This document shows, in pieces, positions 24,235-35,817 of a stretch of DNA of 64,000 bases (positions are counted from its first letter, which is position 1; each line of letters opens with the position of its first letter). The notes under the pieces were generated by a model. That model made no database searches, was not told where the DNA came from, and saw nothing but the letters and a program-made list of their open reading frames with translations. The stretch is from contig CAOLHI010002143.1 in the NCBI GenBank assembly GCA_948474755.1, forward strand, positions 221,359 to 285,358, read 5' to 3'. The stretch is from Ctenosaura bakeri. Its lineage: Eukaryota > Chordata > Lepidosauria > Squamata > Iguanidae. The translations under genes and the position numbers were made by a program.

Positions 24235-26880
24235 CTCCCATTAGGCACAGTGAGCACAGTGATAGATCACCACAGATGTCACATTATCCCATACTGTTAC
24301 CACTTTCAAAAGATGGCAGCTGAGAAGGCTTTCTGTAGAATCCTGTCCCTGGTTGCCCACCCCAAGGTTCCTTCCCCATCTGCCAGCTTCATTGTTCTCT
24401 GGTTATAATGTGGGGTCTTCAGCACAAGGCATTGTGGGAGGGGTATTGCTTGTGCCTCAGCAGCATGAGTGGTTACCAGAGATGCCTTGGCCACATGTCT
24501 TATTCTGAGGAATGAGCCCTGCAGGTGGGGGAAAAAATATTTGGAGCTGGAGAGCAATAGGAGGAGGAGGCTGGAGAAATTGGGTGAGGACAGGAGTAGT
24601 TACACCAGTGGGAGAAGCAGTAGGAGGAGAAAGGGATAGGTGTAACTGGTGTCCTCCCATCTCAGGAGGTTGGACACCTTGCACTGCCATGGTCCATGTA
24701 GCACAGGATGGTCTATTCTAGCTGAAAGTAGCTCTTCAGTGTCTGTTTCTCATCACTAGCCATTACATCCCTTTGCACTCAATATCCATAAATAAAACCA
24801 ACAGAAGAAAAAGGACTTCCCAGAGATACAGAAGGACTTCCAAAGGTGCTATACTGCCCCCTTTGACCCTGGTTCACTCACTGCCTCTGTAGCCCTACCT
24901 CTCACCTAGAGATGCCGTTATTTGCTGATTTTATTCTTGAAGGAAGCAACAGGTACTTTTAAGCAATCTTCCTCCTTCTGCAAGAAAACTGCAGTTTTCA
25001 AAAACTATTCAGAATTCAGAATTCATTCTGTGAAAAATCCATCTGTGAGTATTTTTGTGTAGAAAACATCATTTTCTGCACAGAAAATATATTTTCTTCC
25101 CCCACCCTCAATTGTGCAATTTTGGGGTAGACTAAGACCCATATTGTAAAGATTCTCATCAGTCAAGGATTCTTTTTGTCAGGGTTTCCCCAACACTTAA
25201 CATACTTTTTTGACCATTTTTTAAAAACAAATCATAATTGGATGTCCTTCCCATTTCTACTCTTACTGCAGCACAGCACTACACTGTCCCCACATGATGA
25301 ACTGTGCTGTGAGGGAAGGTACATGTTTGATGGCCTCCAGGGACAGAGGTTGTCATGTGAGGTGCACAGTACCTGGACACTGCATGTGATGGAAGTAGAG
25401 CCAGGGGCTATTTAAGGCCTAGTCACCCCTTCACATGCATCTTTGGATCTTTGTGTCATGGCCTACCCTCTTGCTCACAATGCAGTGTGAGCTTTGCTGC
25501 TTGCTTCAGGTCTGGGTAGGAATTTTCTTCCCTTCACCGTTTTTTTTTCTCTCCCCCATACAGTATCTGGGGGATTTTGGTGATTGGCTCAGGGTAGTAT
25601 CTGTAAGTAGGTTGTCACTGGCAGGTAGTGGAAGGGGGAAGAATATATGAGTTCAGTATAAACCTTGCCACCTCTTTTGGTGAAAGATAGAGCTCTAGAA
25701 TGTCCTCTCAGAATCCTAGGACCCAGGGCTAGGTAAGGAGTTTACCCTTGAGGCTGACCGGGGTGGGGTGAACTCTCTCTTATATTGTCCTGGGAGTTGG
25801 ATGGGAATGGCTTGGGTTTATCTTCCAGTAAATGGCCATTGGGGAATAGCCCAATTGTTGGATTGCCCTCAGGGGTTAAGTGTCTCACCCAAGGGAAGTC
25901 TGAGGAGAAAGTCAAACATTGATATCTGCTTCACCTGATCCCGCCCCAGACAGCTCCTTCCTCTTGCTCCTTTCCAGGTTCAATGCAGATTAAAAAGTTA
26001 TATGTCAAATAAAGTAACCCTTATTTAACCCAGCTTTCTATGTATGGTATCACTATACATGGCTGATCATCAGATAACACACCTCCAGGCCAGGTTCAAG
26101 GAAAGGTAGCAACATTTTAACTGGAAATGTCTGGGCCCTTCTGTGTTCAAAACATATGTTCTCTTGTTGAGGTCTGGTCTGAGGAAAAGGATATTTGTGC
26201 ATTTGCCACATTATCTAACGTAGCTTCTGCTTCCAAAGTTCAGTTAAAGGCAAAATTTAAATATTGCAAGCCTTACTTTCAAAATGCTCTTAAAATTGAA
26301 GTGCTATCAGGTTGTCAACTTCTTATCAGTATTTCAGCATGATAACAACAAAAACAGATTCAAATTTTATTATAGCATTTTAAAGAAAGACCCCCCACAA
26401 CTTTGTTTTCAAAATAAGGCGTACAGAATTATGTACCACGTATTTTGCCTTTTCAAATATTTGCACAATCAACATGGGGCAATTAAACGCCCACTGAGAC
26501 ATTATAGTAATGGCATTAATTACATTTCTCTAACTCTTGTATTCAGAAATGCTGTTAGGTGAATATTTCTAAGCAACTCTTCAAAAGTCTCTAAATACTG
26601 ATGAATCTTACTGAACTTTCATGCTGTTCCATCTTAAGAACTGTTCACATTATATATTCTCTCCCCCCTTTTTTTCAAAATGAATAGATAATATTGAAAT
26701 GGTTTATTTAAAAAACAACAACAAGATAGGCATATTTTATATTGACTCCCAGAGATAAGCCATTTATGTTCAGGGAGCTTTTAATGCTACTTGTTCAGGG
26801 AAAAATGCTTTCTGTTTTTCTTTTCTTCCTTTTATCATTCAAGCCAGCCACCTTAAGCTGAAGGGTGCCACCAGACTGTT
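24235..26880. other. No gene; possible old LTR-like unit at about 25370-26050
   Basis: No exon is supported. The 25370-26050 stretch contains TATAAA near 25657 and an AATAAA near 26008 within gtcaaataaagtaaccc, and differs in composition from its flanks, so it could be an old LTR. No TG..CA ends or target-site duplication were found. Confidence 0.3.
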
Positions 26881-26884
26881 GTTA

Positions 26885-29170
26885 GCTGTTGTCAAGTCAG
26901 CTTTGTCTTATGATGACCCTATGAATGGTGTTACCCTGTTTTCTGGGGGTCCCGGGAGGGACACCTAAATGCGCTCTCAATTATATAAGTTGGGGAAATT
27001 AGCAAAGAGCACAAGCTAGCAATACGAGAGGCAGGGCAATGGAGTGGAATCTTTTACCGAATGTCTACGGGGTCAGGCCGAGCCAAGGAGCAAACAGAAT
27101 TGAAATAATAATTGTTGTTTTTATTACAATACAATCAAACAGTGTATGCAACACAATCACGTAGAGAACTAAAGAAATAAAGGTTGGAGTGGGATAGAGG
27201 GATTTTTAAGAGGAGTTGTTGGTTTGGGTAATACTACACCTGTCCTGAAGCCTGCGTAGTCTGCAGCAGAAGTTCGGAGATATGGAGTCTCAGTACGTGG
27301 GACTGAGGGGAAGGCTCGCCAAGCAAAGTGTCAGCAAGGTGGGATGGAAGTTGGGAGTGATCCGAGGAAGCTCTCGAAGTCAGGGGTTTTTATAGGGGAA
27401 AATGTGGCCGTAGGCTAGTCTGTACTTGGGGAAAACAATGAGTTTCAGGCTGGAGACAAAGCTTCGGAAAGGTCAGAATTGAGCATGATTGAGTTAGGTC
27501 CAAATTGACAAAGGAGTAAACAGTATGCAAATGCAGAGTGCTTGACAGATGAGGATTCGTCTAATCAAGCTGCCTGCTTGGGGCAGGGAGCTCTTTGTAC
27601 GTAGCGTGCATGCATAATAGAGTACTTGCCTTTGAGGTCTCCTGAAGCGGTGAGATGGCTATTCCTGGCCAGCCTGTATTTGTTTGGAATATTACAGCGA
27701 TTAGTGGCTGTGTCTGTCTGTGAGCTTGTCCGGGGGACCTCGCAGCACATGGAGAGGAATAGGTAAAGAAGGCCAAATTATTGATATCAAAGTGATATCT
27801 AATCCCCCCCCCAAGTCCGGGCTAGAAACTACAGTAACAATGGGAAGCCTCTGAGACACTCTGTCATCAACAGCCCTGTTCAGGTCCCGCAAACTCATGG
27901 CTATGGCTTCTTTGATGAAGTCTATCTACTTGTAATTCAGTCTTCCTCTTTTTCTACTGCCTCCCACTTTACCAAAGATTCTTATCTTTTCCAATTAGTC
28001 CTGTCGTCTCATGATATGGGCTAAAAGTATGATAGACTCAGTTTGGTCATTCTGGCTTCTGGGGAAACTTGACCTGTCCTAGGACCCTTTTACTGATGAT
28101 TTTGGTACTCATGATATCTGTAGAAGTCTCCTCCGGCACTACATTTCAGATGTTTTGATTGTCTTCCTATCAGCTTTCTTTACTATCCATCTTTCAGAGC
28201 CATACATAGACAATGGAAATTTAATGCTGTGGACAATCCTTTTAGTAGTCACTGATACATCTTTACACTTAAGGGTGTTATTTTGTTCCTTCATAGAAGC
28301 TCTTTCAATTCCTAATCTTCTTTTGATTTCCTAGCTGCACTCTCCATTCTGATTTATGATTAAAAGAAGGTATAGAAAATCTTTGACAATTTCAATGTCT
28401 CTATCATCCACCTCAAAATTATGGAAATCATCAGTGGTCATTATTTTTGTTTTCTTCATGTTCAGCTGTAATCTGCTTCTACACTTTCTTGACTTTCCTT
28501 AATAGTGGTTCCAAGTCTTTGCTATTTTCTGCTATTTTCTGTAATTTATCATGTGCATATCTTAAACTGTTGATATTCCTACCTCTAATTTTCACACTTC
28601 CTTCCTGTGAGTTTAATCCAGCTTCCCATATGATATGTTCTGCATATAAATTGAACAGATAAGGTGATAAAATGTCACATTATCTGACTCCCTTGCCAGT
28701 GGAAAATCATTCTGTTTCTCCATATTCTGTTTTAACAGTGGTCTCCTGTCCTGTGTATAGGTTATACATCAGGACAATCAAACATTGTGGCATACCTATT
28801 TCTTTTAGAATGATTTTTTTTTTTTATGCTCTATGCAATCAAAGTCTTTGATTGATCTATAAAGCATAGGCTGATCTTCTTCTGAAATCCTTTGGTGTGT
28901 TCCATTATCCAACATATGTTTGCAATACAATCCCTAGTTCTTCTTCCTTTTTTGACCCCAGCTTTGGACATCTACATTGTAAAAATCTTGGTTGCAAAAC
29001 ACTGAGCATCATTTCATTTGCTTGGAAGATTAATGCAATGATCTGATGGTTACTGCAATGCTTGGTTTCCCCTTTGTGAGGGGACTGGAATATATATTCA
29101 GCATTTCCAACCTGTTGGCCACTGTTTTGTTTCCATATTTCTTGGCAAATTATAGTTAAAAATATATATC
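26885..29170 (-). mobile_element. BovB/RTE LINE fragment, split by a solo LTR
   Basis: Minus-strand RTE-type LINE read from about 29170 leftward. Motifs in order: CSNHQIIALIFQANEMMLSV (the xxNYRTIALISHAxKxML motif), CIADICWIMEHTKGFQKK, LCFIDQSKTFDCIEH, MYNLYTGQETTVKT, DILSPYLFNLYAEHIIWEAG and GRNINSLRYAHDK (decayed YADD). The 3' region continues past the LTR to its end near 26885-26928 (gtcaagtcagctttgtctta / tgatgaccctatgaatgg). Many stops and frameshifts. Its 3' end is the same sequence type as the tails of the SINEs here. Confidence 0.8.
26929..27839 (-). mobile_element. Solo LTR of an endogenous retrovirus-like element
   Basis: 911 bp with inverted ends TGTTAC/GTAACA (TG..CA) and an exact 4-bp target duplication ATGG at 26925-26928 and 27840-27843. 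On the minus strand it has TATAAAAA (27387-27394) followed about 270 bp later by AATAAA (27120-27125), the layout of U3-R-U5. It sits inside the minus-strand BovB 3' region, whose sequence resumes on both sides. No internal retroviral genes are present, so it is a recombined solo LTR. It is the same family as the LTR at 34342-35631. Confidence 0.88.
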
Positions 29171-29174
29171 CACA

Positions 29175-29610
29175 AGAAACAAGCATTTCATAAACATTTT
29201 CTTGCATGTCAAACTTTTATGTAAAAACAAAATAAAACTACAGGTGCACACAGAGGTGTGCAATCATCTGTGCTTTTGCCCAGAAATACCTTGATGGAAG
29301 ACAGAAAGAGAAATAACAGGGATGGAAGCTCTTTCTGATAGTGTAAGACACCTGTTGGAAGCAAAGAAGTATTAATACTTGTCTGCAGTGATCTTTTGGG
29401 GGGAGGGTGGGAGTTGATAAGCAATAAGTGGCTAGACCACCCCTACAGTTCTCCTATATTTAGTCTTTCCTTGCATCTGTTCCTTAGTTCCTTTGCTTCC
29501 AATTTACCTGCTGGGGTCTCTTGTTCCATCTACAGGTAGTTAGCCTCCTAGTTACTGTTGAGAAGGGAGTAGCCATGGTGCTCCAGCTTCAATAACAGTC
29601 ACTAGATTAA
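29175..29610. other. No gene recognised
   Basis: Nothing supported between the BovB remnant and the next SINE. Confidence 0.4.
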
Positions 29611-29612
29611 CC

Positions 29613-29870
29613 TTGAGCCAGCATGATGTACTGTTTTGAGTGCTGAACTAGGACTCTGGGAGTTTGAATCTCTGCTCAGCCATTGGGACTCACTGGGTAA
29701 GTCATGTTGTCTCAGTTTCAGAGGAAAACAACAGAGAAACCCTTCTGACCAAATCTTGCCAAGAAAACCCCATGATAGGGTTACCCTAAGGGGTTAGCGT
29801 TGATGTAAGTTGGAAAATGACTTAAAGGCATTCAATAGCAACAACAACTACAAGGACAACAACAAAAACA
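29613..29870 (+). mobile_element. tRNA-derived SINE, full length
   Basis: Head: gccagcatgatgtactgttt (A-box region) and gggagtttgaatctctg (B-box region). Body: gggactcactgggtaagtca. Then ttgccaagaaaaccccatga, then the BovB-like tail, ending in an (AAC)n-rich stretch. The likely source is a tRNA-derived Pol III unit; it is not a tRNA gene, because the body after the B box is SINE sequence. Confidence 0.8.
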
Positions 29871-29871
29871 G

Positions 29872-31470
29872 CTTAACCCCAAACATAAGAGCCAGCTTCA
29901 CAGGCTGTTGTAATTAATTATAATTCAGCTTCCTTTATCTGTCTCCTTTCCTATCCCAAAATGGATTTCCTGACACAATAAATGTAAAGATTTTTTAAAA
30001 AACTTTACTGAATAATAACTCTTGTTTCTACCATAAAGTCATATTGGGCTAGCCCTGCTGCACTCTGCCTAGTATTAATACTGACTATTCCTACAGTTCC
30101 AGCACAATATCTCCATTGACATGGAGGGGATAATGTGGATTTTCAAGACAGCAATACTTTTGAAAAATGAGTGGAGTGGAATCTACATGGTGTTGTTCCT
30201 ACATTGGAAAGCCACTAGCAAGAAAAGATGTACAAGCCATATATCGGCCACTCACTGTGTTGAAGACTAAAGTCTTAATGAATGTAGAACATTGTTAAAG
30301 AAATCTGGACTGATTAAGAGCCTCAGTCATACTTTCAGTGTTGAACAGGCCTCTGTTATTCTGTTTTTCAGGATGATAGATAACTGAGTCCCCCAATATT
30401 TAACACTGACCAGAGTCATCCTGCACCAGGCAGTGCATGGTACTGCTAATAACATTTCTTTACTTAACACACCAACCATCAAGACAGTGGTTGTTAATGC
30501 CATTTAAACCCTCCTAATCTCTCCTGCAATTATGTGATACCATGACAGGGTCATGCTGGGGTTAACACAATTTCAGTTATCTGGAAAACCATCTTATTAC
30601 AGTCTCAAAGGAATTTATTTGCAGTTCAAGCTATGTAAACGAGAGGGAAACTAGTCACTGGCATTTTAGGAACAGATGGGATGTTCCTGCTCATTGTGAA
30701 TCTCTTCCCTTAGCAAGAAAATGAGATCATGAAGACCAAATAAATAAATAAATAAATAGGCCTTCAGTTAAAAAGAAATCCAATCTTGTGTGTATGTGTA
30801 TACTCAGATATGTGTCTTTGTATTTCCATATCCATGACATAAAAAATCCCCACTGAACAAAAACTGCCAGATATCTTGAAAAGAAAAAGATGCTTTCCAG
30901 CACATGGGTGAGATATTTCCTGCCTTGATGAGAAGATATAGATTCTACTGTACTCTAGCCACACATATTCTACAAACTGAAAAATAATATTTTTAGAAAA
31001 AATTCCAGCAAAAATAGATAAATACAAATTAAAATCTTATCTCTTCCCCAAATGCAAACACAAAATCTCGTCTAAAGCAGTTTCTCACTTCCATAAGATG
31101 TTACAAGAAAATAATCATGATTAAAATCTACATGTGGAACTCAAGAAATCCTTGTTATATATTTTACTACCAGTGTCCATATCTTACGCATTTTTAAAAA
31201 AGCTTTGGTTCCTCATAAGTAATCAGTCTCAGACTCATAAGTCTCAGACTCCATTTAGTTCATCAGATTTTACTGAATTTCATGTTATGTCAATGTACCA
31301 TCCATAGGATGTCCAGTGTCTATATTCTACACATTAAAAACAACAACAACTTTGTTTGCTTGTAAGTGATCAGTTAATATGACTCAGGCTTCATTTAGTG
31401 CATCAGATTTTGCTGGATTTCATGTTGTGTTCCAATATATGATGTATAATACATCTCCCAATGAAAGTAT
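29872..31470. other. No gene; short (AAAT)n tract
   Basis: Unique AT-rich DNA. (AAAT)n at about 30739-30758. No exon or repeat otherwise supported. Confidence 0.4.
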
Positions 31471-31477
31471 CAGTTTG

Positions 31478-31668
31478 TTATTGTTGGGTGCCTTCAAGTC
31501 ATTTATGACAAATAATAACCCTAAAGCAAACCTGTCATGGGATTTTCTTGGCAAGGAGGCTTGCCATTACTTTCTTCTGAGGTGGAGAGAGTGTGACTTG
31601 CCAAGGTCACCCAGCTGGTTTCCATTTCTAAGCTGGTCTCCTGGAGTCTTAGTCCAACACTGGCTCTC
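31478..31668 (-). mobile_element. tRNA-derived SINE
   Basis: Minus-strand copy. The plus strand reads ggtgccttcaagtcatttat, gggattttcttggcaagga, tgacttgccaaggtcaccca, then a degraded head. Confidence 0.75.
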
Positions 31669-31864
31669 TGCAAGTATTAGTGCAGCATGAATATCGGCCT
31701 GTAGGATATTTTTGGCACAGCAAACAAAATCACAAGTCAACAGAGAATTGGTTTTGGAACATATAATTATTTTCCTGTATAGTATAGGAAACAGATTATT
31801 TTCCACCACAGCAAAAAATGAAACAATGAACAAACAAACAGGATCTGTATTGCTATAGTTCTGA

Positions 31865-32065
31865 AGCCTTCGTGATGTAGTGGTTTGAGCATAGGATTAT
31901 GACACTGGTGACCAGGGTTTGAATTCCCATTCAGTCATGGAAACCCACTGAGTGACCTTGGGCAAGTCACACTCTCTCAGTCTCAAAGGGACGGAAAGGC
32001 AACTCTCCTCTGAATCTTTCAAAGATTTGCTTTAGGGTCACCAGAAGTCAGAAACAAGTTGGAGG
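31865..32065 (+). mobile_element. tRNA-derived SINE
   Basis: gatgtagtggtttgagcat, accagggtttgaattccca (B box), aacccactgagtgaccttgg, then gggtcaccagaagtcagaaa. It abuts a minus-strand BovB 3' fragment. Confidence 0.78.
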
Positions 32066-32069
32066 AATC

Positions 32070-32290
32070 CAGTCAACTTCATTTATGATGACCCTATGGA
32101 TCAGAGACCTGTAAGCCACCCTGTCCTTAACTGCCCTGTTCAGGTCCTGAAGAATCAGAAACGTGTCTTCCTTGATTGAGTTTATCCATTAGTAATGTGG
32201 TCTTCCTCTTTTCCTACTGCTTTCTACTTTACCAAGCATTATTTTCTTTCCTAGTCAGTTACGTCTTCTCATAATTTTATATCTATCTAT
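32070..32290 (-). mobile_element. BovB/RTE LINE 3' fragment
   Basis: Closely matches the 3' part of the BovB at 26.9-28 kb: tgatgaccctatggatcag, ccaccctgtccttaactgcc, ctgttcaggtcctgaagaat, tcttcctcttttcctactgc. Minus strand, 5'-truncated at the (ATCT)n tract. Confidence 0.7.
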
Positions 32291-32291
32291 C

Positions 32292-32335
<44 letters not shown>
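32279..32335. repeat. (ATCT)n microsatellite
   Basis: About 13 tetranucleotide units with one interruption. Confidence 0.95.
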
Positions 32336-32594
32336 CAAATCTTCCAGGGAGACAAATGCCTTTGAGAGGCCTTTTTAAAATTGTCTCCCTTCATCAAAGA
32401 AAGCACAGAAAAAATTAGGTACTTGATGAACAGCAAATTGCAGTCTTCTTCTGAAATCAAACTTGATTTATATCTATCCCATTTAGTTATGTAGGGTTTT
32501 TGAAATTTCTTTTCCAGGTTGAAAGTGATATTGTCAGTTTTAGAAAGCAAGTTATCTGATTTAGTTTTCCAAAACCAGTTTAGGTCTGGAGACA

Positions 32595-32732
32595 CTGTAG
32601 GGGGTTGGTTTTAGCTGGGTTGGTGGGTGGGGAGGATTGGGTATGTATTTAATGTCTTTTAATGTACTTAATGTATAATGTATTTCATGCTGTTCATCTC
32701 CTCGATCCATGTGGAGAGGCGGGATACAAATA

Positions 32733-32750
<18 letters not shown>
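32595..32750 (+). mobile_element. L2 LINE 3' UTR end, same subfamily as copy 1
   Basis: gtagggggttggttttagct, ggttggtgggtggggaggat, tcgatccatgtggagaggcg, ggatacaaataa then (AAT)n. Nearly identical in layout to the complement of 2025-2200. Confidence 0.85.
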
Positions 32751-32811
<61 letters not shown>

Positions 32812-32812
32812 T
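32737..32812. repeat. (AAT)n/(ATT)n microsatellite
   Basis: A second AAT-to-ATT phase switch, again starting from an L2 tail. The minus-strand tail to the right (32820-32950) is a more decayed LINE end. Confidence 0.92.
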
Positions 32813-33364
32813 TGGTACCACATTGATAAGTACTTATTATTTATTTGTTTATTAAAATATTTCTCTATATCAAAAGATCTCAGGGCAGCACAGAAGTAAA
32901 ATCAATACTAACAGGTTAAATCTATTTAAACTTATAGCTGAGATCTGCGTTGTCAGGCATAGCTAAGATGATGGAGTTCAGTCATGATAGCTACTTTTGC
33001 TGATTTGACTCCCCAAAACCTACTTCTTAAGCCTAGCAGCACTTCAGCAGGATTTCAGACGTACTGCAGATTGGAGAGCTGGGCCATCTCCCAACTGGAC
33101 ATCTGTAATGCTCTTCCAGTCAGAACTTGCATCAAGAACAGATAGCTGGAGAAACCCATTGGGATCCTGCCATGATGGTTTCTTTCAGTGCACTCTATGG
33201 GTGGAAAAGGATTGCGTTCATGACTCTGCTGCTCTCTGATTTGCAGCACCACAGAAACCCTTCAGTTGAAGTGCTACCTGGCTTAAGAGGTAGGTTGGGG
33301 GTGGGTGGGGTCATGTTTGGTCATTAACAATCATAAATACAAATCAAAAAGATATTACCCTTAC

Positions 33365-33600
33365 TACTACTGTTGTTGTTACTATTGTTATTCAACTTTA
33401 TTCATATCCTCCCTTTTCCCCCAATACTGAAACTTGAGGTGGCTTACACATTAAAAATGTTACAATTAAAAAAATACAAAAAAATCATTGTTAAAAATTA
33501 AACTATTAACCATATTAAAAACATATAGTATTTTTTAAAAAAAAGTTAAACAATATAGTTTAAAAACAATAGAGCACTTACAGCCCTTTTACTGAAAACC
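33365..33600 (-). mobile_element. Decayed L2-like LINE tail
   Basis: Plus strand shows gttattcaactttattcata, cctccc, and gaaacttgaggtggcttaca followed by A-rich sequence, the complement of an L2-type tail (..aagccacctcaag..ggaggatatgaataa). No coding part. Confidence 0.5.
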
Positions 33601-33604
33601 TTCA

Positions 33605-34335
33605 CGTTATGCGATCATAAATCTGGCTTAAAATCTCATAAATATTGAAGAGAATGCCAGCCAATAAGAACAATTTAAATAGATTAAAAACATATTTAAC
33701 AGATCAACAAGTTAAAGCAAGTTAAGACAAGTCCACACTCTTACCTATTTCCTCACTTCAGCTATCATATTTTCATTGTATCATATGTCATCTATTTCTT
33801 CAAGTATTTGGAAAACAGATGTTTGGACACTGCCATCCAAGAAGTAGTTTCATCCACAATCAAGAAATCTTTCACTAGTGACATTAAAATCTACTGCTGG
33901 ATCCACCCTTTATTACGGGATAGGTAGACAGAATTGTATATTGCAACATTAAATGGGGAAAAGGCAAGAAACTGTGGATTTTCAAATAGACATAAATTTG
34001 TTTTTAATGCCAATGATAAAAGAGTGCAAAGGAAACTATTCAGGGAGACCTCGATGAACCCAGAATGACCCAAAATGTTTTGCCTGACTGAGGCAAAGGA
34101 CAAAATAACATCCTTTCACTGTTCCGTGTGTGGAATCTCATTGGACTCTCTTTTAAAACTTGCTTCATCACTGGCAACAGGACAACAGGCAGCAGGCTAG
34201 TTTAGTGGGTGCAAGGCTGTGTGTATGGTACACACAGCACTATCCTTCAAAAGAGTGGAATGGTAAGGAAGCTCAGGAGCAGCAGCTGCCAAGCTGAGGC
34301 AATTGCCTCCCTTGGCCTAATGGTAGGGCTGGCAC
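33605..34335. other. No gene recognised
   Basis: AT-rich DNA up to the LTR. Nothing supported. Confidence 0.4.
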
Positions 34336-34341
34336 TACATG

Positions 34342-35631
34342 TGTTACTTCTGGTATGGCACCCTTGGGTGAGGGCCCCAGATATCATTTTGATATTGTCT
34401 AATTCGGCCTTAGCTGGACCCACTCTCAGTTACCTCACCCCACGTGTTTGTAAGTTCTCCGGACAAGCACGGACATGAGTGCGGCCGCTAATTGCTCTTG
34501 CATTCCATTCTATTTGTGGCCAGCAAACTGAAACTCCACTCTTCGCTTTAGGGAACTTCCCACGTGCTCTTTACAATAGATGCGTGACTCTTGGCCGAGC
34601 CAGTTCAGTAAACAAGTCATTTGCATTCGAGCTACACCATTGCAATCAGGAGATAATCCCATCAGGTTAAGTGGACCTCTTTCAATCCTTTTTCCAGCGC
34701 CAAAACTCCTTTTGGTTCTCACCTGGCTTGCCATAGCCGAAAGGCACAAACTTCCCTATAAAAACCCCAGATTTCTAAGCAGTCTTCGGGCTATTTGGAC
34801 TGCCATCCTGCCCTGCCGCTGTAGTGGCAAGGAAATGATGAAGACCTTCAGGTTGTTCCAAAACAGAAAGCTTTATTTTCCAAACCATTTATTTACTGCG
34901 CAGGGCAAGCAGCGGATATATAATGTCCAAAACTGCCGGCCCCGATTGATTAAAACACTTAGTTTTTATTCCTTTGGTCAACAGCGTCAGCAATCAATCA
35001 CATTTCTAGTCTACGTCAGCCATTACATTTGGAGCTTAATACCACCCCCAAAACAAGGGAACAAAGACCCCAGTCACCAGACAATACAAAGCAGAGGCAG
35101 AGAGAGTATGCCTGACTCCCTTTTTACTTCCCAGGCACCTAAGCATAGTGTTACAAGGCCAATCATACTTTCAAACCGAGATAAGGCAGGGACATCTGCT
35201 GTCCAATTCACTTATTTTTCTACTCAAGCTGTACTTGTCTGAATTTAACTCCTTCACCGCTGGTTTGTCTAAAGAACTCCCCTCAGCCCGCCACGCTGAG
35301 CTTTCCACTTCGGAACCTCGTCTATCTTCTGCCAGGACATCGAGACCAGGTCGTATCCTTACCATCTTCCCTTCTGCCTCCCAGTTAGATAGTGTGTGTG
35401 TGTCAGGATTATTTGCTGTGGTTTTTCAATAAAATTGTTATTTTGTTACTTTCAAAACCCTGTGTGCCTCTTCCCTGACCTGAAGCTGTAGACATTGGGT
35501 TTAAAGGTTCTCGCAACGTTACCCTGCCTCTTGCTAGCCAAAACAGTGTCCAAGCTAATTTTCCCCAATTTGGTATTTTTAATTGGCAACCCGGGTGCCC
35601 CTCACAGGACCCCCCAATTCTCAGGGTAACA
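34342..35631 (+). mobile_element. Solo LTR, interrupted by a second LTR
   Basis: Starts TGTTACTTC and ends AGGGTAACA. It aligns along most of its length with the complement of the 26929-27839 LTR (for example ctccggacaagc, gccgctaattgctcttg, tctagacattgg-type U5 and the terminal caattctcagggtaaca). TATAAAA at 34757-34763 and AATAAA at 35428-35433 define U3, R and U5. Excluding the 437-bp inner insert and its 4-bp duplication, its length is about 849 bp, close to the 911 bp of the other copy. No clear target-site duplication flanks it (catg versus tatc). No retroviral genes adjoin it. Confidence 0.83.
34820..35256 (-). mobile_element. Nested solo LTR of a different family
   Basis: 437-bp insert inside the previous LTR. 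The ends are TGTAGTGG and CTCCTTCA (TG..CA) with an exact 4-bp duplication CCGC at 34816-34819 and 35257-35260. Homology between the two outer LTR copies stops and resumes exactly here. On the minus strand AATAAA lies at 34872-34877, about 50 bp from the end, as expected for R-U5, so the element is in minus orientation. Confidence 0.75.
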
Positions 35632-35817
35632 TATCAACTATTAGTGCCAATTGTAGTACAGGCAAGAATTTGAAATGAGTGCTAGCTGCCTTAATCATAA
35701 GAGAAAGCTGACACTAAAAGTCTGTAGGGGAGCTGTGAATTTGCTGTGGCCAGTCACACTTCTACAGGTCTGCCCAGCAAAATGTCATAAATTTCATAAC
35801 TACTGTAGTGTTATTAG

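Noticed and set aside
29613..29700. tRNA-like A and B boxes
   Set aside because: These are heads of SINE copies, repeated at several places with the same downstream body, not tRNA genes.
32279..32335. CRISPR-like regular repeat
   Set aside because: Simple (ATCT)n microsatellite in a vertebrate genome, with no spacers.
26929..35631. A complete provirus between the two related LTRs
   Set aside because: The LTRs point in opposite directions, one has its own target duplication, and the DNA between them is BovB, SINE, L2 and unique sequence with no retroviral genes.
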